Origin: Chloroflexota bacterium
GTDB taxonomy: Bacteria; Chloroflexota; Dehalococcoidia; UBA2247; RBG-13-53-26
NCBI GenBank assembly: GCA_026389585.1
Contig: JAPLHP010000012.1
Span: forward strand, 1-38,654
DNA length: 38,654 nt
Direction: 5' to 3'
The notes under the pieces were generated by a model. That model saw only the letters and a list, made by a program, of their open reading frames with translations. It was not told the DNA's origin and ran no database searches. Shown in pieces: positions 1 to 8,118 of this stretch; within the stretch, counting starts at the first letter, position 1; the number at the start of each line of letters is the position of its first letter. Position numbers and translations under genes: made by a program.

Positions 1-141
1 GTGCCTGAGTTGATCCATGCCATTGAGGAGTACCTGACAATATCCAATGCCGACCCTAAACCATTGGTGTGGAAAGCCTCCGCCAAAGCCATTCTTGACA
101 AGCTCGCTCGTTGTAAAGCAGTTTATGAAACACTAGACTAG
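1..141 (+). CDS. IS630-family transposase, C-terminal fragment (5' end outside window)
   Basis: The first 46 codons of the window form an open frame ending at TAG 139-141. The peptide contains NADPKPLVWKASAKAILDKL, the typical tail of IS630-type DDE transposases (the 'NxDPKPFxWTKTADEIL' region following the last catalytic Glu). No catalytic residues are visible because the rest lies upstream of the window. It differs clearly from the C-terminus of the complete IS630 transposase at 24729-25808, so it belongs to another subgroup. Whether the upstream gene is intact cannot be judged from this window. Confidence 0.75.
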   Translation: MPELIHAIEEYLTISNADPKPLVWKASAKAILDKLARCKAVYETLD

Positions 142-431
142 ACACATACGGGATAGAGCCCAGCTGCAAATATTGAAGATGTGATTTCGACTCTCCCCCA
201 TCTCCACCAGAAACACGACCGAGCCTCCGTAATGTGACTGCACCATTCGTCGTAATGTTACTTGCCTGTGCCGATAGTCATCTCCAAGGCTATCGTTTGA
301 ATTGAAGCCCAGCATTATACGATGGCGTCACATTTGCCGTATAGCCCTGTGTTTTGCATGAAGGGACACTCCAAGTCCTTACAGAGTCATCAAGAGGCAA
401 GTTGGCCAGCCTGATCTGACTTGGTGCACCA

Positions 432-480
432 GGGGTGGTAATTAATTGTGAGAATTGGGGTGGTCATTTGCCTTGAGAAT
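432..480. repeat. pair of about 24-nt direct repeats, possible IS end remnant
   Basis: GGGGTGGTAATTAATTGTGA (from 432) and GGGGTGGTCATTTGCCTTGA (from 457) share the GGGGTGGT head and a GAGAAT tail at the same spacing, with a period of 25. Repeated motifs of this sort occur inside the ends of IS21-type elements. No istA or istB gene is present here, so at most this is a remnant. Confidence 0.4.
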
Positions 481-545
481 CTACAAAAAGTTCAATAGCA
501 TTGTGTGGCCTTCTGGTTCAATGAAATTGTCTCCTTTCTCATAGG

Positions 546-592
546 GTGACATTGTCACAGAACCATTGATGGGTGTCATTATCTTAGAACTA
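546..592. repeat. pair of 20-nt direct repeats, possible IS21-like terminal repeats
   Basis: GTGACATTGTCACAGAACCA (546-565) and GTGTCATTATCTTAGAACTA (573-592) agree at about 15 of 20 positions with a 27-nt period. Multiple TGTCATT...AGAAC-type repeats are characteristic of IS21-family ends, where the transposase binds. This assignment rests on pattern only; no transposition genes accompany it. Confidence 0.4.
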
Positions 593-603
593 CCACAAGC
601 ATA

Positions 604-633
604 TTGACTTGCAGTTGAGGCTTGTTTTATACT
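604..633 (+). promoter_or_regulatory. sigma70-type promoter for the tRNA-tuf operon
   Basis: TTGACT (604-609) and TATACT (628-633) are separated by 18 nt. The predicted start of transcription, about 640, is a few bases before the first tRNA at 646. The close tRNA spacing and the lack of a terminator before tuf suggest co-transcription of the three tRNAs with tuf. Confidence 0.65.
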
Positions 634-645
634 TATCCACCAGTT

Positions 646-718
646 GCCCGAGTAGCGCAACGGTAGCGCAACCGATTTGTAATCGGTAGGTTAGTGGGTT
701 CGAATCCCCTCTCGGGCT
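646..718 (+). tRNA. tRNA-Thr (anticodon TGT)
   Basis: Cloverleaf with a 7-bp acceptor stem (GCCCGAG/CTCGGGC), an anticodon stem ACCGA/TCGGT around loop TTTGTAA giving anticodon TGT (reads ACA), and a GTGGG-TTCGAAT-CCCCT T arm. The discriminator is T718. No CCA is encoded. First of three clustered tRNAs ahead of tuf. Confidence 0.95.
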
Positions 719-720
719 AC

Positions 721-803
721 GGAGGGGTGGGTGAGCGGCTAATACCAACAGACTGTAAATCTGTCGCCTAACGGCTTCGCAGGTTCGAATCCTGCCCCCT
801 CCA
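721..803 (+). tRNA. tRNA-Tyr (anticodon GTA)
   Basis: Class II tRNA of 83 nt with a long variable arm, acceptor GGAGGGG/CCCCTCC and an anticodon loop CTGTAAA giving GTA. The discriminator is A803 and no CCA is encoded. It begins two bases after the tRNA-Thr. Confidence 0.95.
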
Positions 804-836
804 GTATAGGGGTGAATCTGTTACAATTGAATAAGT

Positions 837-909
837 GCCCACATAGCTCAGTTGGTAGAGCACGCCCTTGGTAAGGGCGAGGTCACCAGTTCGACCCTGG
901 TTGTGGGCT
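837..909 (+). tRNA. tRNA-Thr (anticodon GGT)
   Basis: Acceptor GCCCACA/TGTGGGC, anticodon stem CGCCC/GGGCG around loop TTGGTAA giving GGT (reads ACC/ACU), and a T arm ACCAG-TTCGACC-CTGGT. No CCA is encoded. It ends 20 nt before the tuf start codon. tRNA-Thr directly before tuf is a common bacterial arrangement. Confidence 0.95.
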
Positions 910-929
910 TATAAAAGAGGAGGCTATTA

Positions 930-2129
930 ATGGCAAAGAAGAAATTCGATCGAACAAAGCCGCATGTCAACATTGGCACGATTGGGCACGTCGACCACGG
1001 CAAGACAACGTTGACCTCAGCTATTACCAGGGTGCTGGCCACAGCAGGTAAAGCTGAGTATCGAGCCTATGATTCGATCGATAATGCCCCTGAAGAAAAG
1101 GCCAGGGGACTAACGATACAGATTGCTCACATAGAATATGAGACGGAGAAGCGTCACTACGCCCATGTGGATTGCCCCGGCCACGCTGACTATATTAAGA
1201 ATATGATCACCGGAGCCGCCCAAATGGATGGAGCTATACTGGTTGTCAGTGCCTTCGATGGCCCGATGCCCCAGACCAGAGAGCATATCTTGCTGGCGCG
1301 CCAGGTGGAAGTACCTTATATCCTGGTTGCCCTGAATAAGGTGGATCTCATGGAGGACGCCGAACTGCTGGAATTGGTAGAGCTGGAGGTAAGGGAGTTG
1401 CTTACCAAGTACGGTTTCCCCGGTGATGCGACACCGATAGTGAGAGTCAGCGGACTCAAAGCCGGTGAATGCGGCTGTGGTAAGAGGGAGTGTCAATGGT
1501 GTGGAGGCATCTGGAAATTGATGGATGCAGTGGATTCATATATCCCGAATCCCGTGCGATCGAAGGATAAGCCTTTCCTTATGCCGATTGAAGATGTTTT
1601 CAGCATTAAGGGACGCGGCACTGTGCCTACAGGAAGGGTAGAGCGTGGTACTGTCAAGTCGGGTGATGAGGTAGAGATAGTAGGCCTGGGAGAAACCAGG
1701 AAGACTGTGGTTATCAGCCTGGAGATGTTTCACAAGATATTGGATTACTCCGAACCCGGCGATGCTGTCGGCGTCCTGCTAAGAGGTGTAGAGCGAGAGC
1801 AGATAACTAGAGGCCAGGTACTGGCCAAGCCAGGCTCGATCAAGCCCCATACCCAGGCAGAAGCCCAGGTATACGTTTTGAGCAAGGAGGAGGGTGGAAG
1901 GCATACCCCATTCTTCAATGGCTACAAACCACAGTTATACATCAGAACCACAGATGTAACTGGAGAAATGCTTCTGCCACAAGGTATGGAGATGGCCATG
2001 CCTGGTGATGACGTAAAGATGACCATCAAGCTAATCACCGCCGTAGCCCTCGAGGAAGGTCTCCATTTTGCTATCCGGGAGGGAGGCAAGACCGTGGGCG
2101 CTGGGGTGTTCACCCACATCATTGAATAG
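930..2129 (+). CDS. tuf: translation elongation factor Tu
   Basis: GTPase that delivers aminoacyl-tRNA to the ribosomal A site in the cytoplasm. The 399 residues match the family length. G1 GHVDHGKT lies at 19-26, DCPGHADY at 81-88 and NKVD at 136-139, followed by beta-barrel domains II and III ([24 protein letters not shown]). ATG at 930 is preceded by a strong AGGAGG site. An unusual cysteine-rich stretch [14 protein letters not shown] (Cys181, 183, 188, 191) sits just after the G5 region, where most EF-Tu proteins have an acidic linker; from memory a similar stretch occurs in Dehalococcoides EF-Tu, and it may bind a metal. First protein gene of an operon running into rpmG, secE and nusG. 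Confidence 0.98.
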   Translation: MAKKKFDRTKPHVNIGTIGHVDHGKTTLTSAITRVLATAGKAEYRAYDSIDNAPEEKARGLTIQIAHIEYETEKRHYAHVDCPGHADYIKNMITGAAQMDGAILVVSAFDGPMPQTREHILLARQVEVPYILVALNKVDLMEDAELLELVELEVRELLTKYGFPGDATPIVRVSGLKAGECGCGKRECQWCGGIWKLMDAVDSYIPNPVRSKDKPFLMPIEDVFSIKGRGTVPTGRVERGTVKSGDEVEIVGLGETRKTVVISLEMFHKILDYSEPGDAVGVLLRGVEREQITRGQVLAKPGSIKPHTQAEAQVYVLSKEEGGRHTPFFNGYKPQLYIRTTDVTGEMLLPQGMEMAMPGDDVKMTIKLITAVALEEGLHFAIREGGKTVGAGVFTHIIE

Positions 2130-2137
2130 GAGCGCAA

Positions 2138-2305
2138 GTGGCAAAAAAAGCTGACGTTAGAGGTATTATTTATCTGGCCTGCCCCGAGTGCAAGGAGAGA
2201 ACCTATACCACTACCAAGAACAGGAAAAATGATCAACAGCGGTTGGAATTGAAAAAATACTGCCCCCGCTGTCGGATTCATACCCTCCACAAGGAGACCA
2301 AATAG
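2138..2305 (+). CDS. rpmG: 50S ribosomal protein L33
   Basis: A 55-residue protein starting at GTG 2138, eight bases after the tuf stop. It reads [18 protein letters not shown] at the N-terminus and carries two CxxC pairs (CPEC and CPRC), the zinc-binding form of L33. The central TTTKNRKND and the ending HTLHKETK are typical of the family. The stop TAG (2303-2305) overlaps the GTG start of secE by one base, so translation is probably coupled. Placement between tuf and secE is the usual order in many bacteria. Confidence 0.93.
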   Translation: MAKKADVRGIIYLACPECKERTYTTTKNRKNDQQRLELKKYCPRCRIHTLHKETK

Positions 2306-2529
2306 TGGTCACCAAAAGGGCCAGCGGAGTCAAGAGGCTTGGCTCGAGGTTCAGATTCTTTGGAGACACTATAGCTGAGCTCAAGAAGGTGACCTGGCCT
2401 ACTAGACAAGAGGCAATCAGATTGACCGTGACGGTTCTCATCGTTTGCATTATAATAGGTGCATTCCTCGCCCTGGCAGATTATGGGTTTTCCCGCCTCG
2501 TGCGAGATGTTTTCATGCCGAAGGCATAG
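2305..2529 (+). CDS. secE: preprotein translocase subunit SecE
   Basis: Small 74-residue membrane subunit of the SecYEG channel. The amphipathic segment FGDTIAELKKVTWPTRQEAI contains the hallmark ELKKVTWPT motif, followed by one membrane helix (roughly LTVTVLIVCIIIGAFLALAD). The GTG start at 2305 overlaps the rpmG stop by one base, and nusG begins three bases after the secE stop. The single-helix form is usual outside Proteobacteria. Confidence 0.95.
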   Translation: MVTKRASGVKRLGSRFRFFGDTIAELKKVTWPTRQEAIRLTVTVLIVCIIIGAFLALADYGFSRLVRDVFMPKA

Positions 2530-2532
2530 ACT

Positions 2533-3087
2533 ATGGGGGAGAAAGAAAACAACAAGAAGTGGTTCATGGTTCATACCTACACCGGGCATGAGAACCAGGT
2601 TGAGACCAACCTCAAGCAGCGCATTAAGTCTATGGACGCTGGTGCAGACATAGCCGATGTAGTAGTACCTAAGATTGAAGAGATTGAAATAAAGGAAGGA
2701 CAACGACGTAAGGTAGAGAAGAAACTGTACCCTGGCTATGTACTTGTCCAGATGACAATGAATGATCAGAGCTGGAACGTAGTTCGCAATACTCCGGGAG
2801 TCACCAGCTTTGTAAGCACCCAGGATGAGCAGGGCAAACTGATCCCCGCATCATTGGAAGATGCGGAGGTCGCTGCTATCCTGGAAAAAACGAAGGTCGG
2901 GGCGCCTCAGGTTAAGGTTGGCCTAAGCAAAGGCCAGAGCGTCCGCATTACCGATGGCCCCTTCCTCGATTTCGCTGGCATAATTGATGAGATTAGCCCG
3001 CAGAAAGGTAAGGTGAGAGTGCTGGTTTCTTTCTTTGGGCGCGAAACACCTGTCGAACTCGATTTTCTGCAGATAGAGAGACTTTAA
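2533..3087 (+). CDS. nusG: transcription termination/antitermination protein NusG
   Basis: 184 residues, with an N-terminal NGN domain ([42 protein letters not shown]) and a C-terminal KOW domain ([20 protein letters not shown]). NusG binds RNA polymerase and modulates pausing, Rho action and coupling to ribosomes. ATG at 2533 lies three bases after the secE stop, and rplK starts one base after the nusG stop. The order secE-nusG-rplK-rplA is conserved across bacteria. Confidence 0.97.
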   Translation: MGEKENNKKWFMVHTYTGHENQVETNLKQRIKSMDAGADIADVVVPKIEEIEIKEGQRRKVEKKLYPGYVLVQMTMNDQSWNVVRNTPGVTSFVSTQDEQGKLIPASLEDAEVAAILEKTKVGAPQVKVGLSKGQSVRITDGPFLDFAGIIDEISPQKGKVRVLVSFFGRETPVELDFLQIERL

Positions 3088-3088
3088 G

Positions 3089-3511
3089 ATGGCAAAAAAG
3101 GTAAAGGCAATCATTAAGCTGCAACTCCCCGCCGGCAAGGCTACCCCGGCTCCCCCAATAGGTCCTGCTCTGGGACAGCATGGAGCCAACATTATGGCTT
3201 TCTGCAAAGAGTACAACGAGCGCACAGCTTCCCAGGAAGGTAGCGTCATCCCGGTAGAGGTCACCATCTACGAAGACCGCTCGTTTACTTTTGCCCTGAA
3301 AACCCCACCAACCGCTGATCTCCTAAAGAAGGCTATGGGAATTGAGCTAGGGAGCGGATCCCCCAGGACAAACCTGATTGGCAAGCTTCCCCGAGAGAAA
3401 ATGCGTGAGATTGCTAAGATTAAGATGAAAGACCTTAATGCGTCTGACCTCGATCAGGCTACAAAGATCGTCGAAGGTACTGCACGCAGCATGGGAATTG
3501 AGAGTGAATAA
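3089..3511 (+). CDS. rplK: 50S ribosomal protein L11
   Basis: 140 residues, full length. The N-terminal domain reads [20 protein letters not shown] followed by [19 protein letters not shown], and the C-terminal rRNA-binding domain ends with [29 protein letters not shown] in outline. L11 forms the GTPase-associated centre with 23S rRNA and L10-L7/L12, whose genes lie further on in this window. It is one base from nusG and three bases from rplA. Confidence 0.97.
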   Translation: MAKKVKAIIKLQLPAGKATPAPPIGPALGQHGANIMAFCKEYNERTASQEGSVIPVEVTIYEDRSFTFALKTPPTADLLKKAMGIELGSGSPRTNLIGKLPREKMREIAKIKMKDLNASDLDQATKIVEGTARSMGIESE

Positions 3512-3514
3512 CTT

Positions 3515-4222
3515 ATGGCAAAACATGGTAAGAAGTACGAAGAGTCTATCAAACTAGTAGAACAAGATAAGGCATACTCCCTGAAAGAAGCCGTCGATCT
3601 GGCGAAAAAGACGGCTCATGCCAAATTCGATGAAACCGTGGAACTCCATCTTCGCATGAACCTGGACCAGCGTGCTGCTGACCAGCAGATAAGAGGCATT
3701 GCCCTGCTTCCCAATGGGCTCGGAAAGAAGATCCGCATCCTGGTCTTCACCCAGGGCGAGGGCGTAAAGGCTGCAGAGGAAGCTGGAGCAGACTATGTGG
3801 GTGGTGATGACATGATTAAGAAAATCGAGGAGGGATGGCTCGATTTTGATGTCACTATTGCCACCCCTGACATGATGGGGAGAATAGGTAAGCTTGGCAA
3901 GATACTTGGTCGCAAAGGGCTCATGCCAAATCCGAAGTTGGGCACTGTAGTCGCTGCCTCGGATATCCCGAGAGTAATCAAGGATGCCAGCAAGGGTCGG
4001 GCAGAGTTCAAGCTGGATCGTACGGGCAACATCCATTTGGCTATAGGAAAGATAAGTTTTGAGACAGACAAGCTTGTGGAAAACTTGGCTGCAGCACTGG
4101 AAGCAATAGTCAAGGCTAAGCCCAGCGGATCAAAAGGCCAGTATGTAAAGAGCGCTACAATATCGACCTCAATGGGCCCTGGTATCACCCTCGACCTAAA
4201 ATCTGCCCTGAGCACAGATTAA
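3515..4222 (+). CDS. rplA: 50S ribosomal protein L1
   Basis: 235 residues, the usual length. The signature [14 protein letters not shown] is present, with the N-terminal [15 protein letters not shown] and central [23 protein letters not shown]1 binds the mobile stalk of 23S rRNA and in many bacteria also represses its own operon. The usual next gene, rplJ, does not follow directly: two acyl-CoA-condensing-enzyme genes intervene. Confidence 0.97.
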   Translation: MAKHGKKYEESIKLVEQDKAYSLKEAVDLAKKTAHAKFDETVELHLRMNLDQRAADQQIRGIALLPNGLGKKIRILVFTQGEGVKAAEEAGADYVGGDDMIKKIEEGWLDFDVTIATPDMMGRIGKLGKILGRKGLMPNPKLGTVVAASDIPRVIKDASKGRAEFKLDRTGNIHLAIGKISFETDKLVENLAAALEAIVKAKPSGSKGQYVKSATISTSMGPGITLDLKSALSTD

Positions 4223-4318
4223 GGGCAAGATGAGTTCAACTCCAAAGCCGTCGTTCTTACGGCAAGGGTTTGCATATCTATATCTATGTAAGAAAACCAT
4301 CACGGAAGGAGCAGAAGA

Positions 4319-5737
4319 ATGCCAGGTATAGTTTCGTATGGTGCTTATGTCCCTATCTATAGGCTGAGCCGAGAGGCCATCGGTGCGATGTGGAACAAGG
4401 CCGTCGCAAAGGGCGAGAAGGCCGTGGCCAACGCCGATGAGGACACTGTAACCATGGGAGTGGAAGCCGTCCTGGACTGTCTGAACGGCATGGACCGCAA
4501 CCAGGTGGACGGCCTTTACTTCGCCACCGACTCGCCGCCCTACGTTGAGAAGCAGTCCGCTAGCATAATAAGGGCGGCTACGGACCTTCGCGAAGACATT
4601 CTAACATTCGATGTCTCCCACTCGCTTAGGAGCGCCGGTTCTGCCATGAAAGCAGCCATGGACGCAGTGAAGGCTGGGTCGGCCAAGAGGGTGATGGTGG
4701 CTGCTGCCGAGCGCCGCATACCCGCCCCGAATTCAGAGTTCGAGCTGCAGTTTGGAGATGGAGCAGCAGCATTCCTCGTTGGTGACACTGACGTAGCTGC
4801 GTCATTGGAAGGCAGCTATCATATCTCCAGCCAATTCGTCGACATCTGGAAGAAACCCCAGGATACCTATATGCAGTCGTGGGAGGATCGGTTTGTCCGT
4901 GACGAAGGCTATATGAAGATGATACCTCAGGCCGTAGCCGGGCTCCTGAAGAAGCTTGGACTGACCCCCAAGGCCATCACCAAGGCGGCCTTCTACGGAC
5001 CCGACGCCAGGACTCATGCCTCAATCGGCAGCGCTATGGGCCTCGACCCAAAGACGCAGATTCAATCTCCCCTACTGGAGAGCATCGGCAACACCGGTAC
5101 AGCCCTGGCCCCCATGATCCTGGTGGCTGCTCTCGAAGAGGCTAAGCCCGGCGACTTGATACTGTTCGCTACCTACGGTGATGGCGCCGACGCCTTCCTG
5201 TTCAAAGTAACCGACCAGATTGACAAGGTTAGGAACAGGAGGGGAGTAAAGCGCCACCTGGCATCTAAAATGATGCTCCCCAACTATGGAAAGTACGTCG
5301 AGATACGTGAGCTCATGGAGGGCGAAGCGGGACGCCGTCCAGCCCGCAGATCATCCCTGCCAGTCATATGGCGCGAGAGACAGCACCTGTTCCCTCTCTA
5401 TGGGCAGAAGTGCCGTTCCTGCGGCAACATCCAGTACCCCAAGCAGAGGATCTGCATTTATTGTCAGGCGAAGGATAACTTTGAACTCATCAGGCTCTCC
5501 GACAAGACAGGAAAGGTTTTTACCTTCAGTATGGACCAGAGGGCCGTGGAGATCGTTCTGCCCAAGGTATTCACCGTGGTCGACCTCGACGGCGGCGGCA
5601 GGTTTTATAGTGTCATGACCGACCGCGATCCTTCGAAGGTTGCACTTGGGATGCCTGTGGAGATGACCTTCAGAATACAACTGGAGGGATCTGGCCTCTA
5701 CAACTACTTCTGGCGAGTCCGCCCAATCAGATGCTAA
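4319..5737 (+). CDS. HMG-CoA synthase-like protein fused to DUF35 zinc-ribbon/OB-fold domain; catalytic Cys absent
   Basis: 472 residues. Residues 1 to about 300 have the thiolase-superfamily fold of archaeal-type HMG-CoA synthase (GIVSYGAYVPIYRLSRE; FGDGAAAFLVGD; ESIGNTGTALAPMIL; FATYGDGADAFLF). Residues from about 350 on are a DUF35 domain with a zinc ribbon (Cys365, 368, 379, 382) and an OB fold. The nucleophile segment, normally of ACKAGTA type, reads SLRSAGSA (residues 102-109), placing Arg104 where Cys is expected. The region of the catalytic His reads FYGPDARTH, with Tyr226. No other Cys lies in the synthase half except Cys54, far from that motif. It may therefore be a structural or acyl-CoA-binding subunit of a complex with the thiolase 10 bases downstream. 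A good GGAAGGAG site precedes ATG 4319. The name HMG-CoA synthase should be taken as fold, not reaction. Confidence 0.82.
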   Translation: MPGIVSYGAYVPIYRLSREAIGAMWNKAVAKGEKAVANADEDTVTMGVEAVLDCLNGMDRNQVDGLYFATDSPPYVEKQSASIIRAATDLREDILTFDVSHSLRSAGSAMKAAMDAVKAGSAKRVMVAAAERRIPAPNSEFELQFGDGAAAFLVGDTDVAASLEGSYHISSQFVDIWKKPQDTYMQSWEDRFVRDEGYMKMIPQAVAGLLKKLGLTPKAITKAAFYGPDARTHASIGSAMGLDPKTQIQSPLLESIGNTGTALAPMILVAALEEAKPGDLILFATYGDGADAFLFKVTDQIDKVRNRRGVKRHLASKMMLPNYGKYVEIRELMEGEAGRRPARRSSLPVIWRERQHLFPLYGQKCRSCGNIQYPKQRICIYCQAKDNFELIRLSDKTGKVFTFSMDQRAVEIVLPKVFTVVDLDGGGRFYSVMTDRDPSKVALGMPVEMTFRIQLEGSGLYNYFWRVRPIRC

Positions 5738-5747
5738 GGAGAAGAGA

Positions 5748-6962
5748 ATGGAAAGCTTAAAGGATAAAGTAGCTATCGTCGGAATGGGTTGCACCCCCTT
5801 CGGGGAGTTTTGGGATAAGGACCCTGTCGACCTCATAGTCGATGCGGCCACCGAGGCTTTCGAGGATGCTGGCATCACGTCAAAAGAAATTCAGGCGGCC
5901 TGGGTGGGATACACCAATCAGGACAATGCTATGACTGGCATCATTCTCTCTAGTGCTCTTCAGCTCCAGTTTATCCCCGTAACACGCGTGGAAAACGCTT
6001 GCGGCACCGGTGCCGAGACATTCAGGGGAGCTGCACTGGGCCTCGCATCCAAAACCTATGACCTGGTGCTGGCCCTGGGCTGGGAGAAGATGAAGGACGC
6101 CGGGTTTGGCGGTATTGGCCAGGCATACCCCGGCAAATGGCATCCAGTCTATGGTGCCGCTCCCGAAGTCGGCGGGGCTGTGGCCCGGTACGCCCTGGCA
6201 GCAACCAAGTATTTTGCTAGATACGGACTCAGCCCGGAAGAGGGCAAACGCCTGCTGGCCAAGATATCGGTCAAGAGCCACTACAACGGCTCTCGCAACC
6301 CCAAGGCGATGTTGCGCAACAGGATAACCATAGAACAGGTACTGAACGCTCCTATCATAGCCTGGCCACTGGGTCTATTTGACTGCTGCGGAGTCTGCGA
6401 CGGTGCATCTGCCGCTATCATGTGCCGCACCGAGGATGCCAGGCACTTCCGGCCCAAGGGAGATTACATTACCATCAAGGCTTCTGCCATTGCCTGCGGA
6501 CCAGGCTGGGGCAAGGAGAGGACGAACTACGAATACACGACCTGGGAAGAGACAGAGGCGGCCGCCAAGCAGGCTTATGCCATGGCTGGAATCAAGAACC
6601 CCAGAAAGGAGCTCAGCATGGCCGAGGTCCATGACTGCTTCTCCGTAGCAGAGATGATAGCCGTGGAGTCTATGGGCATATGCGAAAAGGGCCATGCCAA
6701 AGACGACATCGACTCCGGGGCCTGGGAGCAGGGAGGCGAGATCCCCATTAACGTCAGCGGCGGGCTCAAGGCCTTCGGACACCCGGCGGGCGCTAGCGGA
6801 GGTCGTGAGGTATACGAGTTCTACAAGCAATTCCAGGGCAAGGCCGAAGATTCCACCCGTCAATTGAAAGACGTGAAGATGGGGTTGGCCCATAACCAGG
6901 GTGGTCATCCCGGCAACTTTGTATGTGGCATCACCATCGTCGGTGAGCCGCCATCTTTATAA
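5748..6962 (+). CDS. SCP-x-type thiolase (acetyl-CoA acetyltransferase family)
   Basis: 404 residues. The nucleophilic cysteine is in ENACGTGAE (Cys85), the EVHDCF motif gives His295, and the GHPAGASGG motif gives His345. This is the non-decarboxylating/SCP-x type of thiolase found in archaea and many anaerobes rather than the classical FadA type. The C-terminal glycine loop HNQGGHPGN replaces the usual CxGGG motif. Family members cleave or form 3-oxoacyl-CoA, often with a DUF35 partner (archaeal thiolase-HMGS-DUF35 complex; BbsA/BbsB in anaerobic toluene breakdown). Here the DUF35 partner is fused to the upstream gene 10 bases away. The substrate is unknown; acetoacetyl-CoA is one possibility and a longer oxoacyl-CoA another. 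Confidence 0.88.
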   Translation: MESLKDKVAIVGMGCTPFGEFWDKDPVDLIVDAATEAFEDAGITSKEIQAAWVGYTNQDNAMTGIILSSALQLQFIPVTRVENACGTGAETFRGAALGLASKTYDLVLALGWEKMKDAGFGGIGQAYPGKWHPVYGAAPEVGGAVARYALAATKYFARYGLSPEEGKRLLAKISVKSHYNGSRNPKAMLRNRITIEQVLNAPIIAWPLGLFDCCGVCDGASAAIMCRTEDARHFRPKGDYITIKASAIACGPGWGKERTNYEYTTWEETEAAAKQAYAMAGIKNPRKELSMAEVHDCFSVAEMIAVESMGICEKGHAKDDIDSGAWEQGGEIPINVSGGLKAFGHPAGASGGREVYEFYKQFQGKAEDSTRQLKDVKMGLAHNQGGHPGNFVCGITIVGEPPSL

Positions 6963-6993
6963 GGAGGCCTTTCTTTTCCATAACCGCTTACTG

Positions 6994-6999
6994 TATAAT
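6994..6999 (+). promoter_or_regulatory. candidate -10 box for rplJ-rplL leader transcript
   Basis: A perfect TATAAT lies 31 bases after the thiolase stop, inside a short inverted repeat ACCGC...GCGGT. The -35 region (TTCTTT at 6971-6976, 17-nt spacing) is weak. It would give rplJL a transcript of its own, independent of the inserted thiolase genes. Confidence 0.45.
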
Positions 7000-7009
7000 A
7001 GGCGGTAAA

Positions 7010-7205
7010 GAATAAATTGCAGCATTGCCGTAGATAGCAGGTGTCCCCAGGGCTTAAAGTGTTTGCCTGCTGAGGCGAATCGGTAACCTCAGAAGCAGCT
7101 ATCTTTAGAGTCCCGGGGCAAGGTTAATGCTCAGGGGCCTATTTTTTTGAGCCCCTGCCCAACGAATGGAGCCAACCAGGGTTATCAAGTAATGCAAATG
7201 GGAGA
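7010..7205 (+). promoter_or_regulatory. ribosomal protein L10 leader (rplJ autoregulatory RNA)
   Basis: A structured 5' region before rplJ containing GTTTGCCTGCTGAGGCGAAT (7060-7079), close to the conserved GCCTGCCGAGG element of bacterial L10 leaders, and AGTCCCGGGGCAAGG. It is followed by a hairpin CAGGGGC (7132-7138)/GCCCCTG (7151-7157) whose 12-nt loop holds a T7 tract. In other bacteria the L10-L7/L12 complex binds such leaders and represses rplJL. The call is by motif and position. Confidence 0.65.
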
Positions 7206-7211
7206 AAATAG

Positions 7212-7736
7212 ATGATACGAGAAAAGAAAGAAGAGAATGTCAAGAAAGTCGAGGAGCTGCTTTCAAGTTGCACAATAGCTATTGTTACTGACTATCGGGG
7301 AATGCCGGTCAGTGAGCTGAGCAAACTGCGCCGCCAGCTAAAGGAATCTGGAATCAAGTATCATATCGTCAAGAACAGCCTGGCTTCCCTTGCAGCAGAG
7401 AAGAGCGGTAAAGAGGAACTGAAGAATCTCCTCAAGGGCCCTTCGGCAATAGCCTTTGGCTATGGCGAGGTTAACCAGCCAGCCAAAGTCCTGACCGACT
7501 ACATTCGCACGTCCAAACAGTCCCTCAGCATTAGGGGAGGCGTCCTGCAGAAGCGGTCACTTACCGCAGCAGATGTATCAGCCCTTTCCTTACTTCCACC
7601 CAGGGAGGTATTGGTCGCTCAATTACTGCAGCAGATGCAAAAGCCCATTTACTCTATCGTGGCTGTCTTGAATGCTGAACTGACAGCACTTCCACGATTA
7701 CTACAAGCAAGAAAACAACAACTAGAAGGAGGTTAA
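7212..7736 (+). CDS. rplJ: 50S ribosomal protein L10
   Basis: 174 residues. The N-terminal rRNA-binding domain shows [20 protein letters not shown] and [12 protein letters not shown], and the C-terminal helix that carries L7/L12 dimers ends in [18 protein letters not shown] 7212 is preceded by GGGAGAA. It forms the stalk base with L11. rplL follows four bases after the stop. Confidence 0.96.
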   Translation: MIREKKEENVKKVEELLSSCTIAIVTDYRGMPVSELSKLRRQLKESGIKYHIVKNSLASLAAEKSGKEELKNLLKGPSAIAFGYGEVNQPAKVLTDYIRTSKQSLSIRGGVLQKRSLTAADVSALSLLPPREVLVAQLLQQMQKPIYSIVAVLNAELTALPRLLQARKQQLEGG

Positions 7737-7740
7737 GGTA

Positions 7741-8118
7741 ATGACCAAAGAAGAGATGATAGCCGTTATCAAAGCTATGACGGTTCTCGAACTGGCCGAG
7801 TTGATCAAGGCTCTGGAGCAGGAATTCGGAGTCAGCGCAGCACCAGTAGCTGTAGCTGGACCGGCAGCACCCGCAGCGGGCGCAGCAGCACCGGCGGCAG
7901 AGGAACAAACACAGTTCAGTGTTATCCTCAAGGAGATAGGCCCCAACAAGATCAATGTCATCAAGGCTGTTAGAGAGGTAACCACATTAGGATTAAAGGA
8001 AGCCAAAGAGCTCGTGGAAGGCGCGCCTAAGACAGTGAAAGAGGGGGCCTCAAAAGAGGAAGCAACCGCTGTTAAAGACAAGCTTCAGGCCGCCGGAGCA
8101 ACAGCCGAGATTAAGTAA
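7741..8118 (+). CDS. rplL: 50S ribosomal protein L7/L12
   Basis: 125 residues. The N-terminal dimerisation domain ([20 protein letters not shown]) is joined by an Ala/Pro-rich hinge (about residues 36-58) to the C-terminal factor-binding domain ([34 protein letters not shown]). AGGAGG lies 8 bases before ATG. The last bases overlap the 3' end of the opposing gene at 8111-8767 by 8 bp. rpoB does not follow, so the ribosomal block ends here. Confidence 0.97.
   Translation: MTKEEMIAVIKAMTVLELAELIKALEQEFGVSAAPVAVAGPAAPAAGAAAPAAEEQTQFSVILKEIGPNKINVIKAVREVTTLGLKEAKELVEGAPKTVKEGASKEEATAVKDKLQAAGATAEIK

Larger units (their letters stand above)
142..645. other. gene-poor stretch upstream of the tRNA cluster
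   Basis: No convincing coding frame is seen on either strand. The stretch holds the 3' flank of the IS630 fragment, two pairs of short direct repeats (432-480 and 546-592) that resemble binding repeats at the ends of IS21-type elements, and a good promoter just before the tRNAs (604-633). Confidence 0.5.

Noticed and set aside
7132-7157. Intrinsic terminator before rplJ
   Set aside because: The T7 tract is in the loop, not after the stem, so it is better read as part of the L10 leader structure.
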